A stretch of 64,000 bases of DNA from Verrucomicrobiales bacterium (GTDB lineage: Bacteria; Verrucomicrobiota; Verrucomicrobiia; Verrucomicrobiales; DEV007). The notes below the pieces were generated by a model. It was not told where the DNA came from. It did not search any database and saw only the letters and a list, made by a program, of their open reading frames with translations. Positions 16,515 through 25,610 of the stretch are shown piece by piece (the first letter of the stretch is position 1; every line of letters starts with the position of its first letter). The stretch is from positions 1-64,000 of the forward strand of contig JARGPI010000023.1 of assembly GCA_029213005.1 (NCBI GenBank), written 5' to 3'. A program made the position numbers and the translations under genes.

Positions 16515-19229
16515 CTAGTCGGTGACGCGGGCCATTTTCCGGGCGCTCTCAAGGGTGTCGATATCATCGATTGTCTTGTCCCGCCGGATTGCTTTGATTC
16601 TCGGAAATCTGAGAGATAAGCCGGAATCATGCTTTTTGCTGGATTGGATCGAGTCAAAGGCGATCTCCAATACGACACTGGGCTCTACCGTGTGAACTCT
16701 CCCATTCACGGACACGGTGGTTGCCCGGAAATGATCGGTGAGCTCTTCGATCTCCTCGTCGGTAAGTCCGGAATAAGCTTTACCGATCACTTTCAATAAG
16801 CCGGTCGCCTCCTCCCGCACCGAGAAAGTGTAATCACTGAGAACATGGGCGCGTTTGCCGTGACCCTGTTGGGCTTTTACGACGATCACGTCAATGGTTG
16901 CCGCGTCCCGTTTCAGTTTGAGCCATGATTTTCCCCGCCGTCCCGGCAGATATTGGGAGAGGGGATCCTTTGCGATGACGCCCTCGTTGCCTCGATCGCA
17001 TGCGGCTTTGAAGATGGTCTCGATTTCCCCGAGATTTGAGCCCTGGTAAACCTCGGCCAGTTGAAAGGTGGAGGGAAGGTTCAGTTCCTCCAGTATTTCC
17101 CGCCTTGTCTGAAGCGGGGTTTCGGTGAGGATTCGTCCATTTTTCCAAAGCAGATCGAACACCACAAAGGTTACGGGAACCGCTTCGCCGAAAAATAAAT
17201 CACCTTCGTTCCGCTTTCGACCGAGCCGGGTTTGGAGATCGAAGAAGGTCAGTTTTCGCCCTTCGGCATAAGCAATAATTTCGCCATCGAGGACGACGTC
17301 GTCCGGAATTGACATGGCGGCTTCGACCAGTTCCGGAAATTCACCGGTCAGAGATCTGAGATCGCGGGAAAACCATTCGGCCCAATCGTCGAATTTGTGG
17401 AGCTGGGCCCGGATACCGTCGAATTTGTCCTCCAGCCAGACTCTGTTTTCACCGCCGAGGCGTTCTTCGATTTCGGCGACGGTCTGAGCGGGACTGGCCA
17501 GCATCGATGAGAGAGGGTTGAAGGGCGTAAGCTCCCATTGATCCAGTCGCCCTTCCATTGCGAGGATCGCGGTGAGACCGAGATGTCCCGTGTACATTTG
17601 GGCCTTTCTCACTTCGGTGGAAGGGGAGTCGAAGGCGTCAGCGATAGACTCCTCGATAAGGCCCTCGCCAAGACCGATTCGGAGGTCGCCAAGGAGAATC
17701 GAAACGATGAGCGCCGATTCGGCGTGATGTTGCTGTTGAAACCAATCGACGAGGAGCCCTTCTTTGGCCATGGGGCTGCTTAATTCCGCGAGACTTTCGA
17801 AGAAGCCCGCGACCTCGATAATAGACGCTGGTTGCGAGCCTCCTTTTCCTTCCAGTAGAAGAAAAGTGGTGCGGGCACCATCGGCCTGACTGGCAGAAAC
17901 CTCGCGGAACTCGGATTCCGAGACTTCGGCGGCCCGGATCAGAGCCCGTTTGATCACGGCCCATCCTGCTCCCGTTTTACGTCGTTTGCCGTCCGGGCTT
18001 GCGGCGGGAAAACACCGGCCACTGAGATAGAGGCAGACCAGTTCCAGGTTCTTTTTGGAAAGCTGACTCAGGTAACCGGCGAGGATTTCTTTTTTCTGAT
18101 TTTTTCCGCCCACCTCACGAATTTGATCGCAAATCCGGGTCAATTCAGCCAGTTCCCCTTCGGCGTGCGAAATAGAGCCCTCGGAGTGATCTCCCGGATT
18201 AAAAGGCTGATTTAGAATGCCGAGATCCAGCTCGAGCTGATTCTGGCCGATCAGTGACCAGGCTTCGCGGCCCCGGCTCCTCAGGTCAGTTGCAAATTCC
18301 GACGCGTAACCATGGAGCGTATAGACCACATGCGGGTTCACCTCCTCGACAAATGCGAGGAGTTCATCGTATCCCGCGTGATCAGAGAGAGGGAACGCTT
18401 CGTCGACTTGATACCGGTATTTTGCTGAAGAGTTGACAGCCCATCCAGTGGCAACGGCAGAGCGGGCGTTTTTTACGGAGCGGACTGCGGTAGACCGGTT
18501 CACAGTGGGCGGGACTACCACAACGAATCCAGCCGGGCTTCGTTCCGATGGATCAAAGATCTCGCACTCCGGAAGCGTGAATCCCATTTCACGGAAAATC
18601 AGGTTCATGTTTTGAACCGAAGGGTGGACCTGGAACTTTACCTCGGGAAGACGAGCATGAATGGCAGCAATCAACTCCTGAGCTTTGCCGAGAGAATACC
18701 CCTCCACGATCGGGATATCGCCCTCGTCGAGCGTTAACTGCACAAAGGCTGCGAGCTGGCTGAGAGTGACATTAGTCGGAGGGAAAACGAATTTGGGAAG
18801 TCCAAAAGTCGTTTCCATGATGAGGATATCCGCCTGCCGGATTTCGATGGGCTCGGACATCAGTGACTGTCGGGTTTTGAAGTCACCGGTATAGATCAGA
18901 GTATCTCCTGTCGAAAGATCCTCGACGAAAAGCTGTGCGGACCCCGCGATATGTCCCGCCGGAATGACGGTGAACTTCAGTCCGTTTTCCTCATGACTCT
19001 CTCCAAATTCGAGAACGGTGAAGTCCGATTCCCGTTCTCCGAAGCGGGCTTTGATCAATTGATAGGTTCCCTGTGAGCAGAGAATTCTCTGATGCGGTGC
19101 AAAATGATCCGCATGGGCATGAGAGACAAAAGCAAAAGGACAGGGCTGATGTGGATCCAACCAGAGATCAGCCGCCTGAAGGTAGACGGCGTCCCGGTAT
19201 TCAAAAGAAATGGAATGTTCACTTTTCAC
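16515..19229 (-). CDS. Fusion of MBL/beta-CASP 'ligase-associated' DNA exonuclease with ATP-dependent DNA ligase
   Basis: A 904-residue two-enzyme protein. Residues 1 to about 335 are a metallo-beta-lactamase/beta-CASP nuclease (HAHADH at 37-42, AGHIAGSAQ near 91, TGDFKTR, PLSDHAGY near 280) of the ligase-associated exonuclease type. Residues from about 360 are an ATP-dependent DNA ligase: N-terminal DNA-binding domain, nucleotidyl-transfer motif EDKFDGIR with Lys602 as the predicted adenylated lysine, DGEIIAY, FDLLW, EGVIAKDP, SWLKLKRD, then an OB domain. In many bacteria the two activities are separate neighbouring genes in a DNA-damage cluster with a DEXH helicase and a phosphoesterase; here they are one chain and those partners are absent. 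It lies 13 bases after glnS and 13 before the RecB-like gene. Confidence 0.9.
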   Translation of the reverse strand: MKSEHSISFEYRDAVYLQAADLWLDPHQPCPFAFVSHAHADHFAPHQRILCSQGTYQLIKARFGERESDFTVLEFGESHEENGLKFTVIPAGHIAGSAQLFVEDLSTGDTLIYTGDFKTRQSLMSEPIEIRQADILIMETTFGLPKFVFPPTNVTLSQLAAFVQLTLDEGDIPIVEGYSLGKAQELIAAIHARLPEVKFQVHPSVQNMNLIFREMGFTLPECEIFDPSERSPAGFVVVVPPTVNRSTAVRSVKNARSAVATGWAVNSSAKYRYQVDEAFPLSDHAGYDELLAFVEEVNPHVVYTLHGYASEFATDLRSRGREAWSLIGQNQLELDLGILNQPFNPGDHSEGSISHAEGELAELTRICDQIREVGGKNQKKEILAGYLSQLSKKNLELVCLYLSGRCFPAASPDGKRRKTGAGWAVIKRALIRAAEVSESEFREVSASQADGARTTFLLLEGKGGSQPASIIEVAGFFESLAELSSPMAKEGLLVDWFQQQHHAESALIVSILLGDLRIGLGEGLIEESIADAFDSPSTEVRKAQMYTGHLGLTAILAMEGRLDQWELTPFNPLSSMLASPAQTVAEIEERLGGENRVWLEDKFDGIRAQLHKFDDWAEWFSRDLRSLTGEFPELVEAAMSIPDDVVLDGEIIAYAEGRKLTFFDLQTRLGRKRNEGDLFFGEAVPVTFVVFDLLWKNGRILTETPLQTRREILEELNLPSTFQLAEVYQGSNLGEIETIFKAACDRGNEGVIAKDPLSQYLPGRRGKSWLKLKRDAATIDVIVVKAQQGHGKRAHVLSDYTFSVREEATGLLKVIGKAYSGLTDEEIEELTDHFRATTVSVNGRVHTVEPSVVLEIAFDSIQSSKKHDSGLSLRFPRIKAIRRDKTIDDIDTLESARKMARVTD

Positions 19230-19242
19230 CCTGTTCCATAGG

Positions 19243-20919
19243 CTACGACTTACCGGCTATTTTGGCCCAGGAATCCCTGAGTGGAACGGTTCGGTTGAAA
19301 ACCTTGGTATCTTCGGTGGAATCGATATCGACGCAGAAGTAACCAAGTCTTTCAAACTGGACCGTCTCGCCGATCTCAACATCTGCCAGTGCAGGTTCGA
19401 GTTTGGCTGTTTTCACTTCAATGGAATTCGGGTTCAGGTGATCGAGAAATGATCCTTCTGCAGCGTCGGGGTTCTCCTTTTTGAAAAGGCGGTCGTAAAC
19501 CCGGACTTCCGCATCGACGGCGTGTCGGGCACTGACCCAGTGAATGGTTCCCTTAACCTTGCGACCGTCCGGTGGGTTTTCACCGCCCCGGGTATCGGGG
19601 TCGTAGGTGCAGTGAAGCTCCTGAATCTCTCCCGTGTCGTCTTTGATCACTTCTTCGCATTTCAACCAGTAGGCGCAACGGAAGCGGACTTCTCCACCCG
19701 GCTTGAGGCGGAAAAACTTCTTGGGGGCATCTTCCATAAAATCATCCCGCTCGATGTAGAGCTCTCGGCAGAATGGGACTTTACGGGTTCCTAAATCCGG
19801 GTTTTCCGGATTCTTCACAGCATCCATTTCCTCCACTTGATCTTCGGGATAATTCGTCACGATCACTTTGATGGGATCCAGAACCGCCATAAAGCGAAGC
19901 GCATCGCGATTGAGGACCTGTTTGACTTCGTTTTCCAGAACTCCAACATCGTGGGTACTCTGGTACTTTGTGATTCCAATGTGGTGACAGAAATTCCGGA
20001 TACCTTCAGCCGGGTAGCCACGGCGGCGCATTCCTGAGAGGGTCGGCATCCGTGGATCGTTCCAACCCGAAACATGATTTTCGCTAACAAGTTGAAGCAA
20101 TTTTCGCTTACTCATTACCGTGTAGGTGAGGTTGAGGCGGGCAAATTCGATTTGTCGCGGAGTCGCCGGAACATCGATATTCTCTACAAACCACTCATAA
20201 AGCGGCCGGTGATGCTCGAACTCCAGTGTGCAAAGGGAATGCGTGATATGCTCGAGCGCATCGCTCTGTCCATGGGCATAATCATACATTGGATAAATGC
20301 ACCACTTGTCCGCGGTTCGGTGATGATGGGCATGAGCGATCCGGTAAAGAACCGGGTCGCGGAAATTCATGTTCGGGTGCGCCATGTCGATCTTCGCCCG
20401 GAGAACTTTTTCGCCATCGCCGTATTTGCCTTCGCGCATTTCTTTGAAAAGCTTGAGGCTTTCCTCCGCGGGCCGGTCGCGATAAGGGCTGTTGGTTCCA
20501 GGCGTTTGTAGATTGCCGCGACCTTTGCTGATTTCCTCGGCATTCTGATCATCGACATACGCTTTACCGGTTTCGATCAATGTCACAGCCCAGTCGTAGA
20601 GCTGTTCGAAATAGTCGGAGGCATAAAAGAGGTTGTCACCCCAGTCAAAACCAAGCCAGCGGACATCCTCTATAATGGAATCGACATATTCCGTGTCTTC
20701 CTTTGCCGGATTGGTGTCGTCGAATCGCAGATGACAGCGACCGCCAAATTCCTGAGCGATACCGAAATTGAGACAGATTGATTTGGCATGGCCGATATGG
20801 AGGTAGCCGTTTGGTTCCGGCGGGAAGCGCGTTACGATCTCGTTGTGCTTGCCGGATTTCAGGTCATCCTGGATGATTTGCCGAATAAAATCGGTCGACG
20901 GATTGTCTTGGTCACTCAT
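19243..20919 (-). CDS. glnS: Glutaminyl-tRNA synthetase
   Basis: A 558-residue class I aminoacyl-tRNA synthetase charging tRNA-Gln with glutamine. The catalytic HIGH motif is in PPEPNGYLHIGHAKS (near residue 35) and the KMSKS-like motif is VMSKRKL. The C-terminal half forms the two-barrel anticodon-binding domain (KKFFRLKPGGEVRFR; KGTIHWVSARHA). Length matches E. coli GlnS (about 554). Presence of GlnS means Gln-tRNA can be made directly rather than only by transamidation. It heads or sits within a minus-strand run with yceD upstream and the exonuclease-ligase gene 13 bases downstream. Confidence 0.97.
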   Translation of the reverse strand: MSDQDNPSTDFIRQIIQDDLKSGKHNEIVTRFPPEPNGYLHIGHAKSICLNFGIAQEFGGRCHLRFDDTNPAKEDTEYVDSIIEDVRWLGFDWGDNLFYASDYFEQLYDWAVTLIETGKAYVDDQNAEEISKGRGNLQTPGTNSPYRDRPAEESLKLFKEMREGKYGDGEKVLRAKIDMAHPNMNFRDPVLYRIAHAHHHRTADKWCIYPMYDYAHGQSDALEHITHSLCTLEFEHHRPLYEWFVENIDVPATPRQIEFARLNLTYTVMSKRKLLQLVSENHVSGWNDPRMPTLSGMRRRGYPAEGIRNFCHHIGITKYQSTHDVGVLENEVKQVLNRDALRFMAVLDPIKVIVTNYPEDQVEEMDAVKNPENPDLGTRKVPFCRELYIERDDFMEDAPKKFFRLKPGGEVRFRCAYWLKCEEVIKDDTGEIQELHCTYDPDTRGGENPPDGRKVKGTIHWVSARHAVDAEVRVYDRLFKKENPDAAEGSFLDHLNPNSIEVKTAKLEPALADVEIGETVQFERLGYFCVDIDSTEDTKVFNRTVPLRDSWAKIAGKS

Positions 20920-20994
20920 AAAAAGTTTAGAAATATTAAATGCCCCATGATTGTCCTCATTTCAACGGAAACCGCCGAAGTGAGGCGTTGAAGG

Positions 20995-21480
20995 CTACTG
21001 TTTGTTCCCGAGCTGATCGAGAGCACCCCAGACATCGTCGCCTTCGGGAGGAGCTTCGATTTCTTCAGCATCTTCATCATGCTCAAACTCGGAGAATAAC
21101 TCAGCCTTCGGGCAGACCCGGTCGTCGAGCATCTCATCACAGTGTGGATTTGGAGGCAGGGAGAGAAGAATTTCGTCGCGGAGGCTCTCTCGCGGGTCAA
21201 ATTTGACCTCCTTCTCTTCGATATCATATTCGGACTGCCAGGAGGGGAAATCGGCCAGATAAGGAAAGAAATCAAGGCAGGTGACGCATTGCAGCTCAAC
21301 GGGCGCCGCAACATGTCCCGAAAACACTACCACCTCATCAAAGGAGTACAGAGTCAGATCATATTCCACGTCGCCCGCGATTTTGATCGAGTCATCCCCG
21401 GTGAGATTGAAGAAGTCCGGGGCCAGTTTCCCTGAGAGCGCCAGGCCTTCTTCGGGAATGTCTGAAAAGAAAATTTCCAT
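20995..21480 (-). CDS. DUF177/YceD family protein
   Basis: A 161-residue acidic protein from the Met at 21480 (MEIFFSDIPEEG). The YceD/DUF177 signature is seen as GHVAAPVELQCVTCLDFFPY with the CxxC pair, followed by DPRESLRDEILLSLPPNPHC and DRVCPK. YceD proteins are linked to 23S rRNA accumulation and usually precede rpmF (L32). Here the next gene is glnS after 75 bases and rpmF is absent. An in-frame Met six codons upstream (21498) is possible. The C-terminal 40 residues are strongly acidic. Confidence 0.8.
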   Translation of the reverse strand: MEIFFSDIPEEGLALSGKLAPDFFNLTGDDSIKIAGDVEYDLTLYSFDEVVVFSGHVAAPVELQCVTCLDFFPYLADFPSWQSEYDIEEKEVKFDPRESLRDEILLSLPPNPHCDEMLDDRVCPKAELFSEFEHDEDAEEIEAPPEGDDVWGALDQLGNKQ

Positions 21481-21754
21481 ACTTCGACTTTCCACCAATC
21501 AGATCGGGCGGACAAGTTGAATCCTGTGCCTTCGGAAAGTCTTTCGCCTTGCTCTTTCATCATTTGAGAGCAGAGTTCAGAACGATTTTCTGAAATGAAT
21601 CTATCACCCATCAGTCTCAAACTCGTTAGCCTCATGGCGCTACCTAAGGTGGCAGCCATTGGACGCTGGCTTGTGGTCGGCTGAGCAATGTTCCCGGTGA
21701 TTTTTAGATAGATTCAGTATTTTTCAATATTCCAAATTCTAGCTGAAGAGCGCC

Positions 21755-22681
21755 GTGACGGCCTTTTCTATGAATATTGAGAAAACATCCTGTACCGAGT
21801 CGAAGAGAACCCGTTCGCTGGGGATCGACCATGGCGTTATCATCATGATAATCTCCGTGTGTTGTTTCACCGCGAATACCCTGCTTCTGAAATACCTCGG
21901 TGCAACCCGATCGGTCAATCCTTCGGTGGCGCTTCTCTTCCGTGCCGTGATCGGTGCGGTGATTGTGTTGTTGTTCTTCCGCTCGCGGCGTCCCCTCGAA
22001 ATAAAACCGATTTTTCGCGATAAGTGGTTAATGGGGCGGGGGATAGCCGGGCTTCTCGGAACGGCTGCCTACTACGTGACCATCTCAAGTCTGGGGGCCG
22101 GCAAGGCGTCGATTCTATGTAATACCTATGTTTTGTTTGCGGTGTTGATTGCCGCAGTCACCATCGGGGAGTCACTCCGGAAAATGACTCTGGGATGGAT
22201 CATCCTGGCGTTCGCTGGAATTATTCTGCTCACCGGCGGTCCCAGTCAGGGAGGTGCTCAGGCAGAAGGCGAGGGAGCCGGAGTGATGATTGCTCTTGGA
22301 GGCGCTCTTTGTGCTGCCACCACGGTGGTTTTAATTCGCCGGTTAACCGCCCGTTACTCCAACGGAACCATTTTTATGGCCCAGTGCCTCTGGATCGGAA
22401 TTGCTGTGCTGCCCTTTGCGGTGATGCATTTGAAGGCCCTGGCAAGCGTGGATATTACCGTGTTAGCGCTCGCCGGGTCAATGGCTGCCTGCGGACAGAT
22501 GCTGCTGAATGAGGGCTTTCGCCGATTGACGGTGGCGGTAGGTTCATCGATTCAGATGACTTGGCCCCTCATGACGGCGATAGGCGGGTATGCCTTTTTT
22601 GGAGAAACGTTAACGGTTCTCCAGTTAACCGGGGCGTCTCTGATTTTGATCGGGACGTTTCAAGTGAGTTTAAAACGTTAA
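21755..22681 (+). CDS. DMT-superfamily (EamA) membrane transporter
   Basis: A 308-residue integral membrane protein with about ten hydrophobic helices in two EamA repeats, typical of drug/metabolite transporters such as RhaT or S-adenosylmethionine carriers. Recognisable elements are the N-terminal LLKYLG region, GLLGTAAYYVTISSLGAGKASI at the end of the first repeat, and a C-terminal GYAFFGETLTVLQLTGASLILIG. The substrate cannot be predicted. The GTG at 21755 has a purine-rich stretch (GAAGAG) just upstream; an ATG at 21770 is the alternative. The 255-270 bases between it and yceD form a divergent promoter region where nothing else was recognised. Confidence 0.85.
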   Translation: MTAFSMNIEKTSCTESKRTRSLGIDHGVIIMIISVCCFTANTLLLKYLGATRSVNPSVALLFRAVIGAVIVLLFFRSRRPLEIKPIFRDKWLMGRGIAGLLGTAAYYVTISSLGAGKASILCNTYVLFAVLIAAVTIGESLRKMTLGWIILAFAGIILLTGGPSQGGAQAEGEGAGVMIALGGALCAATTVVLIRRLTARYSNGTIFMAQCLWIGIAVLPFAVMHLKALASVDITVLALAGSMAACGQMLLNEGFRRLTVAVGSSIQMTWPLMTAIGGYAFFGETLTVLQLTGASLILIGTFQVSLKR

Positions 22682-22690
22682 TTTGGAAGC

Positions 22691-23578
22691 ATGGACTGGG
22701 AGCCGATAAAGCTATGGTGCTTGGAGCAATGTGGTGTCGATTTGAAGATTGATAGCTGCTGCCCGGTCGGAGGCGGTTGCATTCACTCGGCTTTTTCATT
22801 GGACTTGGAGCCCACGGGGAAGGTGTTTGTTAAAGTTAATTCGGCAGATCAAGTCAGCTTGTTTCAGACTGAACTCGACGGGCTGAAGCACCTCCGGAAC
22901 GCTGGCGCCATTCGAGTTCCTGAGCCGATTGCCGCCGGCGTGGTGGGAGATCGATCGTTATTGGTAATGGAGTGGATTTCAATTCACCACTCCCGGAGCG
23001 ACTCCGATCAGGCGGATTTGGGGCGAAAATTGGCGAAACTACACGGGAATCTTTCCGTTGATCTACGATATGGTGCTCCTGCCGATAACTATATTGGTAC
23101 AACTCCGCAGATAAATAAATGGAATCGTTCCTGGATTGAGTTCTTTTCGATCCAGCGATTGAAGTATCAATTTGCGCTCGCAGAACGGAAGGGATTCTGC
23201 TTCCAGGATTCGGACGAATTGGTTGCAGCGGTTCCGGAGATTCTGTCATCTCATTCTGCGCCCGAACCGTCTCTTCTTCATGGTGATCTCTGGTCGGGGA
23301 ATGTTGGGTTTGATGAGCACGGCGAGCCTGTGATATTCTATCCCGCTTGTTATTACGGCGATCGGGAGGCGGAGATCGCGTTCACCCGGATGTTTGGCGG
23401 TTTCTCAGACAGTTTCTATCGAGCCTACCGGGAAATTATGACGCCGCCCGAACATGAGGCCCGGCTTCACTCCCTCTACAACCTGTATCACGAGCTTAAC
23501 CACTTCAATATCTTCGGTGGCGGTTATCGGACCACAGTGGCTCAAACGATCCGGAAATTACTGAAAAAACGGGAATAA
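22691..23578 (+). CDS. Fructosamine kinase-like protein with altered metal-binding Asp
   Basis: A 295-residue protein of the fructosamine kinase/aminoglycoside phosphotransferase fold. The kinase core is seen as FVKVN (ATP-lysine strand), LLVMEWI hinge, LAKLHGN, and the catalytic loop LLHGDLWSGN (Asp199). The next motif in the family reads DPA.YYG.RE; here it is FYPACYYGDREAEIA, with Tyr217 (TAT at 23339-23341) where the Mg-binding Asp is expected. Other family residues, including the C-terminal MFGGF, are conserved. Active members phosphorylate glycated lysines for deglycation. Loss of this Asp suggests reduced or altered activity. It starts 9 bases after the EamA gene and is probably co-transcribed. 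Confidence 0.8.
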   Translation: MDWEPIKLWCLEQCGVDLKIDSCCPVGGGCIHSAFSLDLEPTGKVFVKVNSADQVSLFQTELDGLKHLRNAGAIRVPEPIAAGVVGDRSLLVMEWISIHHSRSDSDQADLGRKLAKLHGNLSVDLRYGAPADNYIGTTPQINKWNRSWIEFFSIQRLKYQFALAERKGFCFQDSDELVAAVPEILSSHSAPEPSLLHGDLWSGNVGFDEHGEPVIFYPACYYGDREAEIAFTRMFGGFSDSFYRAYREIMTPPEHEARLHSLYNLYHELNHFNIFGGGYRTTVAQTIRKLLKKRE

Positions 23579-23796
23579 ATGCCCCGGTTTACGAATTGTT
23601 TTAAAAGATTCCTTGATGTTTCGAAATCTTGGTCTTTATTGCGCGCCCTTCGCCTAAGCTAGGTCGGCTATTTAACGGTTTCAATTTTTACCGGTCGACC
23701 CAGCGCAAACAAGTTCTCCAATAGATCTCGGATGTCAGGTGAGGATCAATAATTTATACAACAGTTAGTTATAAGTCCAAGAAAGGATACTGTGAC

Positions 23797-24018
23797 ATGG
23801 CTTCAAAAATCAAAGAATTAAGAGAACTCAGCGTAGATGAGTTAGCAACCCGTCGACGCGATCTTAAAGAAGAACTCCTCAACTTGAGAGTTCAGAAAGA
23901 GAGTGGGCAGATCGAAAATCCGGCCAGGATTAAAACCGCTCGTCGCGATATCGCTAGGATTGAAACTTTGCTGACTGAAAAAGCGGCTGCACTCAGCGCA
24001 GCTTCCGCTGAAGCGTAA
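23797..24018 (+). CDS. rpmC: 50S ribosomal protein L29
   Basis: A 73-residue L29, the small two-helix protein near the peptide exit tunnel (KELRELSVDELATRRRDLKEELLNLRVQ). A good AAAGGA ribosome-binding site precedes the ATG. It is the first ribosomal gene of this cluster: the usual upstream genes (rpsJ to rplP) are not here, and a fructosamine-kinase-like gene precedes after a 218-base gap in which only a probable operon promoter region is expected. The C-terminus is Ala-rich. Confidence 0.95.
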   Translation: MASKIKELRELSVDELATRRRDLKEELLNLRVQKESGQIENPARIKTARRDIARIETLLTEKAAALSAASAEA

Positions 24019-24043
24019 TTCAATTTTTAGAATCAGATAACCG

Positions 24044-24310
24044 ATGAGTGAAACAGCAGAAAAGACGCCCGGATTGAAGAAGACACGCGTTGGCGTGGTG
24101 ACTTCGGATAAGGGAGACAAGACCATTACTGTTGAAGTGATGCGCCGCGTCCCTCACCCACGCTTTCGTAAGATCGTTAAGCGGACTACTAAACTCTACG
24201 CACACGATGAGAGCGGGCAAGCTGCTATCGGTGATCGTGTATTGATCGAAGAGACCAAGCCCATCAGCAAAACCAAATGCTGGGTTCTCAAAGAAGTGCT
24301 TTCGCACTAA
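24044..24310 (+). CDS. rpsQ: 30S ribosomal protein S17
   Basis: An 88-residue S17 with the OB-fold signature GVVTSDKGDKTITVEVMRR and HPRFRKIVKRTTKLYAHDE. It is a primary 16S rRNA-binding protein. It follows rpmC by 25 bases in the conserved L29-S17-L14-L24-L5 order. Confidence 0.96.
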   Translation: MSETAEKTPGLKKTRVGVVTSDKGDKTITVEVMRRVPHPRFRKIVKRTTKLYAHDESGQAAIGDRVLIEETKPISKTKCWVLKEVLSH

Positions 24311-24342
24311 ACCAAGTTCTTAATTCTAAATAAATTTTTGAT

Positions 24343-24708
24343 ATGATCCAAATGGAATCAAAGGTCCAAGTGGCCGACAACACCGGTGCGCGCGTCGCTA
24401 AAATGATCGGTGTCATCGGTAAGCGGACCAAATCAGCAGGTGTTGGTGATGTGATCACCGCTCACATCAGGGAGTCGATCCCGACCGCTAATGTTAAAAA
24501 AGGAGAAGTTGTCCGTGCCGTTGTGGTAAGAACCGCGTCCCCTATTCGCCGCAGTGACGGTTCAGTGCTTCGTTTCGATAGCAATGCAATTGTCATCATC
24601 GATAAAGATAAAAACCCAAAGGGAACCCGTATCTTCGGTCCGGTAGCCCGTGAGCTTCGTGAACAGAATTTCATGAAGATCGTCTCACTGGCGCCTGAGG
24701 TTCTCTAA
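24343..24708 (+). CDS. rplN: 50S ribosomal protein L14
   Basis: A 121-residue L14 beginning MIQMESKVQVADNTGARVA, with the expected KKGEVVRAVVVRT and DGSVLRFDSNAIVIID blocks and the C-terminal FGPVARELR. It sits at the subunit interface. Standard length and position after rpsQ. Confidence 0.97.
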   Translation: MIQMESKVQVADNTGARVAKMIGVIGKRTKSAGVGDVITAHIRESIPTANVKKGEVVRAVVVRTASPIRRSDGSVLRFDSNAIVIIDKDKNPKGTRIFGPVARELREQNFMKIVSLAPEVL

Positions 24709-24740
24709 ACTGAAATTTAGAAAACAAAGAAGGCAAACTC

Positions 24741-24977
24741 ATGGCTAAAGGAATTAAGACTCATGTCAAAAAAGGTGACGAAGTCGTCGTCATCTCCGGT
24801 AACTGCAAAGGCGAAACCGGTAGAATTCTCCAGGTGTTCCCCGAAAAGGGGCATGTGATCGTCGAAGGCGTGCGGATGATTATCCGTCACACCAAGCCGA
24901 ATCAGCTGAATCCTGAGGGAGGAAGAATTGAGAGGGAAGGCCCGCTTCACATTTCAAACGTGAAGTTAGCTAAGTAA
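24741..24977 (+). CDS. rplX: 50S ribosomal protein L24
   Basis: A 78-residue L24 with a KOW motif (KKGDEVVVISGNCKGETGRI) and the VEGVRMIIRHTKPN block. It is somewhat shorter than E. coli L24 (104) because the C-terminal tail is reduced. L24 initiates 50S assembly. It lies 32 bases after rplN. Confidence 0.95.
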   Translation: MAKGIKTHVKKGDEVVVISGNCKGETGRILQVFPEKGHVIVEGVRMIIRHTKPNQLNPEGGRIEREGPLHISNVKLAK

Positions 24978-25008
24978 TTTTTGAGCCAATATATAGAGAC
25001 GAGTCGAT

Positions 25009-25566
25009 ATGGAACTGACAATGCTCAACCGCTATAAAGAACAGGTGGTGCCTGCTCTCCAGGAGAAATTTGGATACAAGAACGTTCATCAGATCCCCAA
25101 GATCCAGAAAATCGTTCTGAACAGCAGCTTTGGTCGTGAAGACGACCGTAAGTCCGCGCTGGAGTCCACGATCGAAGATCTGAGTAAGATCGTTGGTCAG
25201 AAGCCGATTGCAACTGCATCGAAGCTTTCGATTTCAAACTTTAAACTTCGCGAAAACGACGTGATCGGCGCGAAGGTAACGTTGAGAGGGCGCCAGATGT
25301 GGGAGTTCCTTGATCGTTTCATCAATGTTGCGGCTCCGACGATTCGCGACTTCCGGGGTCTTTCACCTAAGTCTTTTGACGGACGTGGAAACTACACCTG
25401 CGGAATTTCAGATCACACCATCTTTCCGGAAATTGAACTGGATAAGGTAAAGCGTCAGCTGGGGTTTGATTTCACAATCGTGACGACGGCTGAGACAAAT
25501 GATGAAGCTCGTGAGCTTCTCACATTGATCGGGATGCCGTTCCGTAAACCACAAGAGGCTGCGTAA
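25009..25566 (+). CDS. rplE: 50S ribosomal protein L5
   Basis: A 185-residue L5 that binds 5S rRNA. It shows LNRYKEQVVPALQEKFGYKN, the KIVLNSSFG strand, IGAKVTLRGRQMWEFLDR and the C-terminal GFDFTIVTTAETNDEARELL. Here L5 is followed directly by rpsH after 44 bases; the usual rpsN between them is missing and found at 59.5 kb instead. Confidence 0.97.
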   Translation: MELTMLNRYKEQVVPALQEKFGYKNVHQIPKIQKIVLNSSFGREDDRKSALESTIEDLSKIVGQKPIATASKLSISNFKLRENDVIGAKVTLRGRQMWEFLDRFINVAAPTIRDFRGLSPKSFDGRGNYTCGISDHTIFPEIELDKVKRQLGFDFTIVTTAETNDEARELLTLIGMPFRKPQEAA

Positions 25567-25610
25567 GCTGAGTATAGTAAACAACCATTTTATATAGAAA
25601 GAAAAGAAAG

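Noticed and set aside
16502..16678. Longer start of the RecB-like gene at 16678
   Set aside because: It would overlap the exonuclease-ligase gene by about 160 bases and adds residues with no family match before Walker A.
21499..21754. Possible tRNA or small RNA in the yceD-EamA intergenic region
   Set aside because: No cloverleaf or T-loop pattern was found; only a divergent promoter region is expected.
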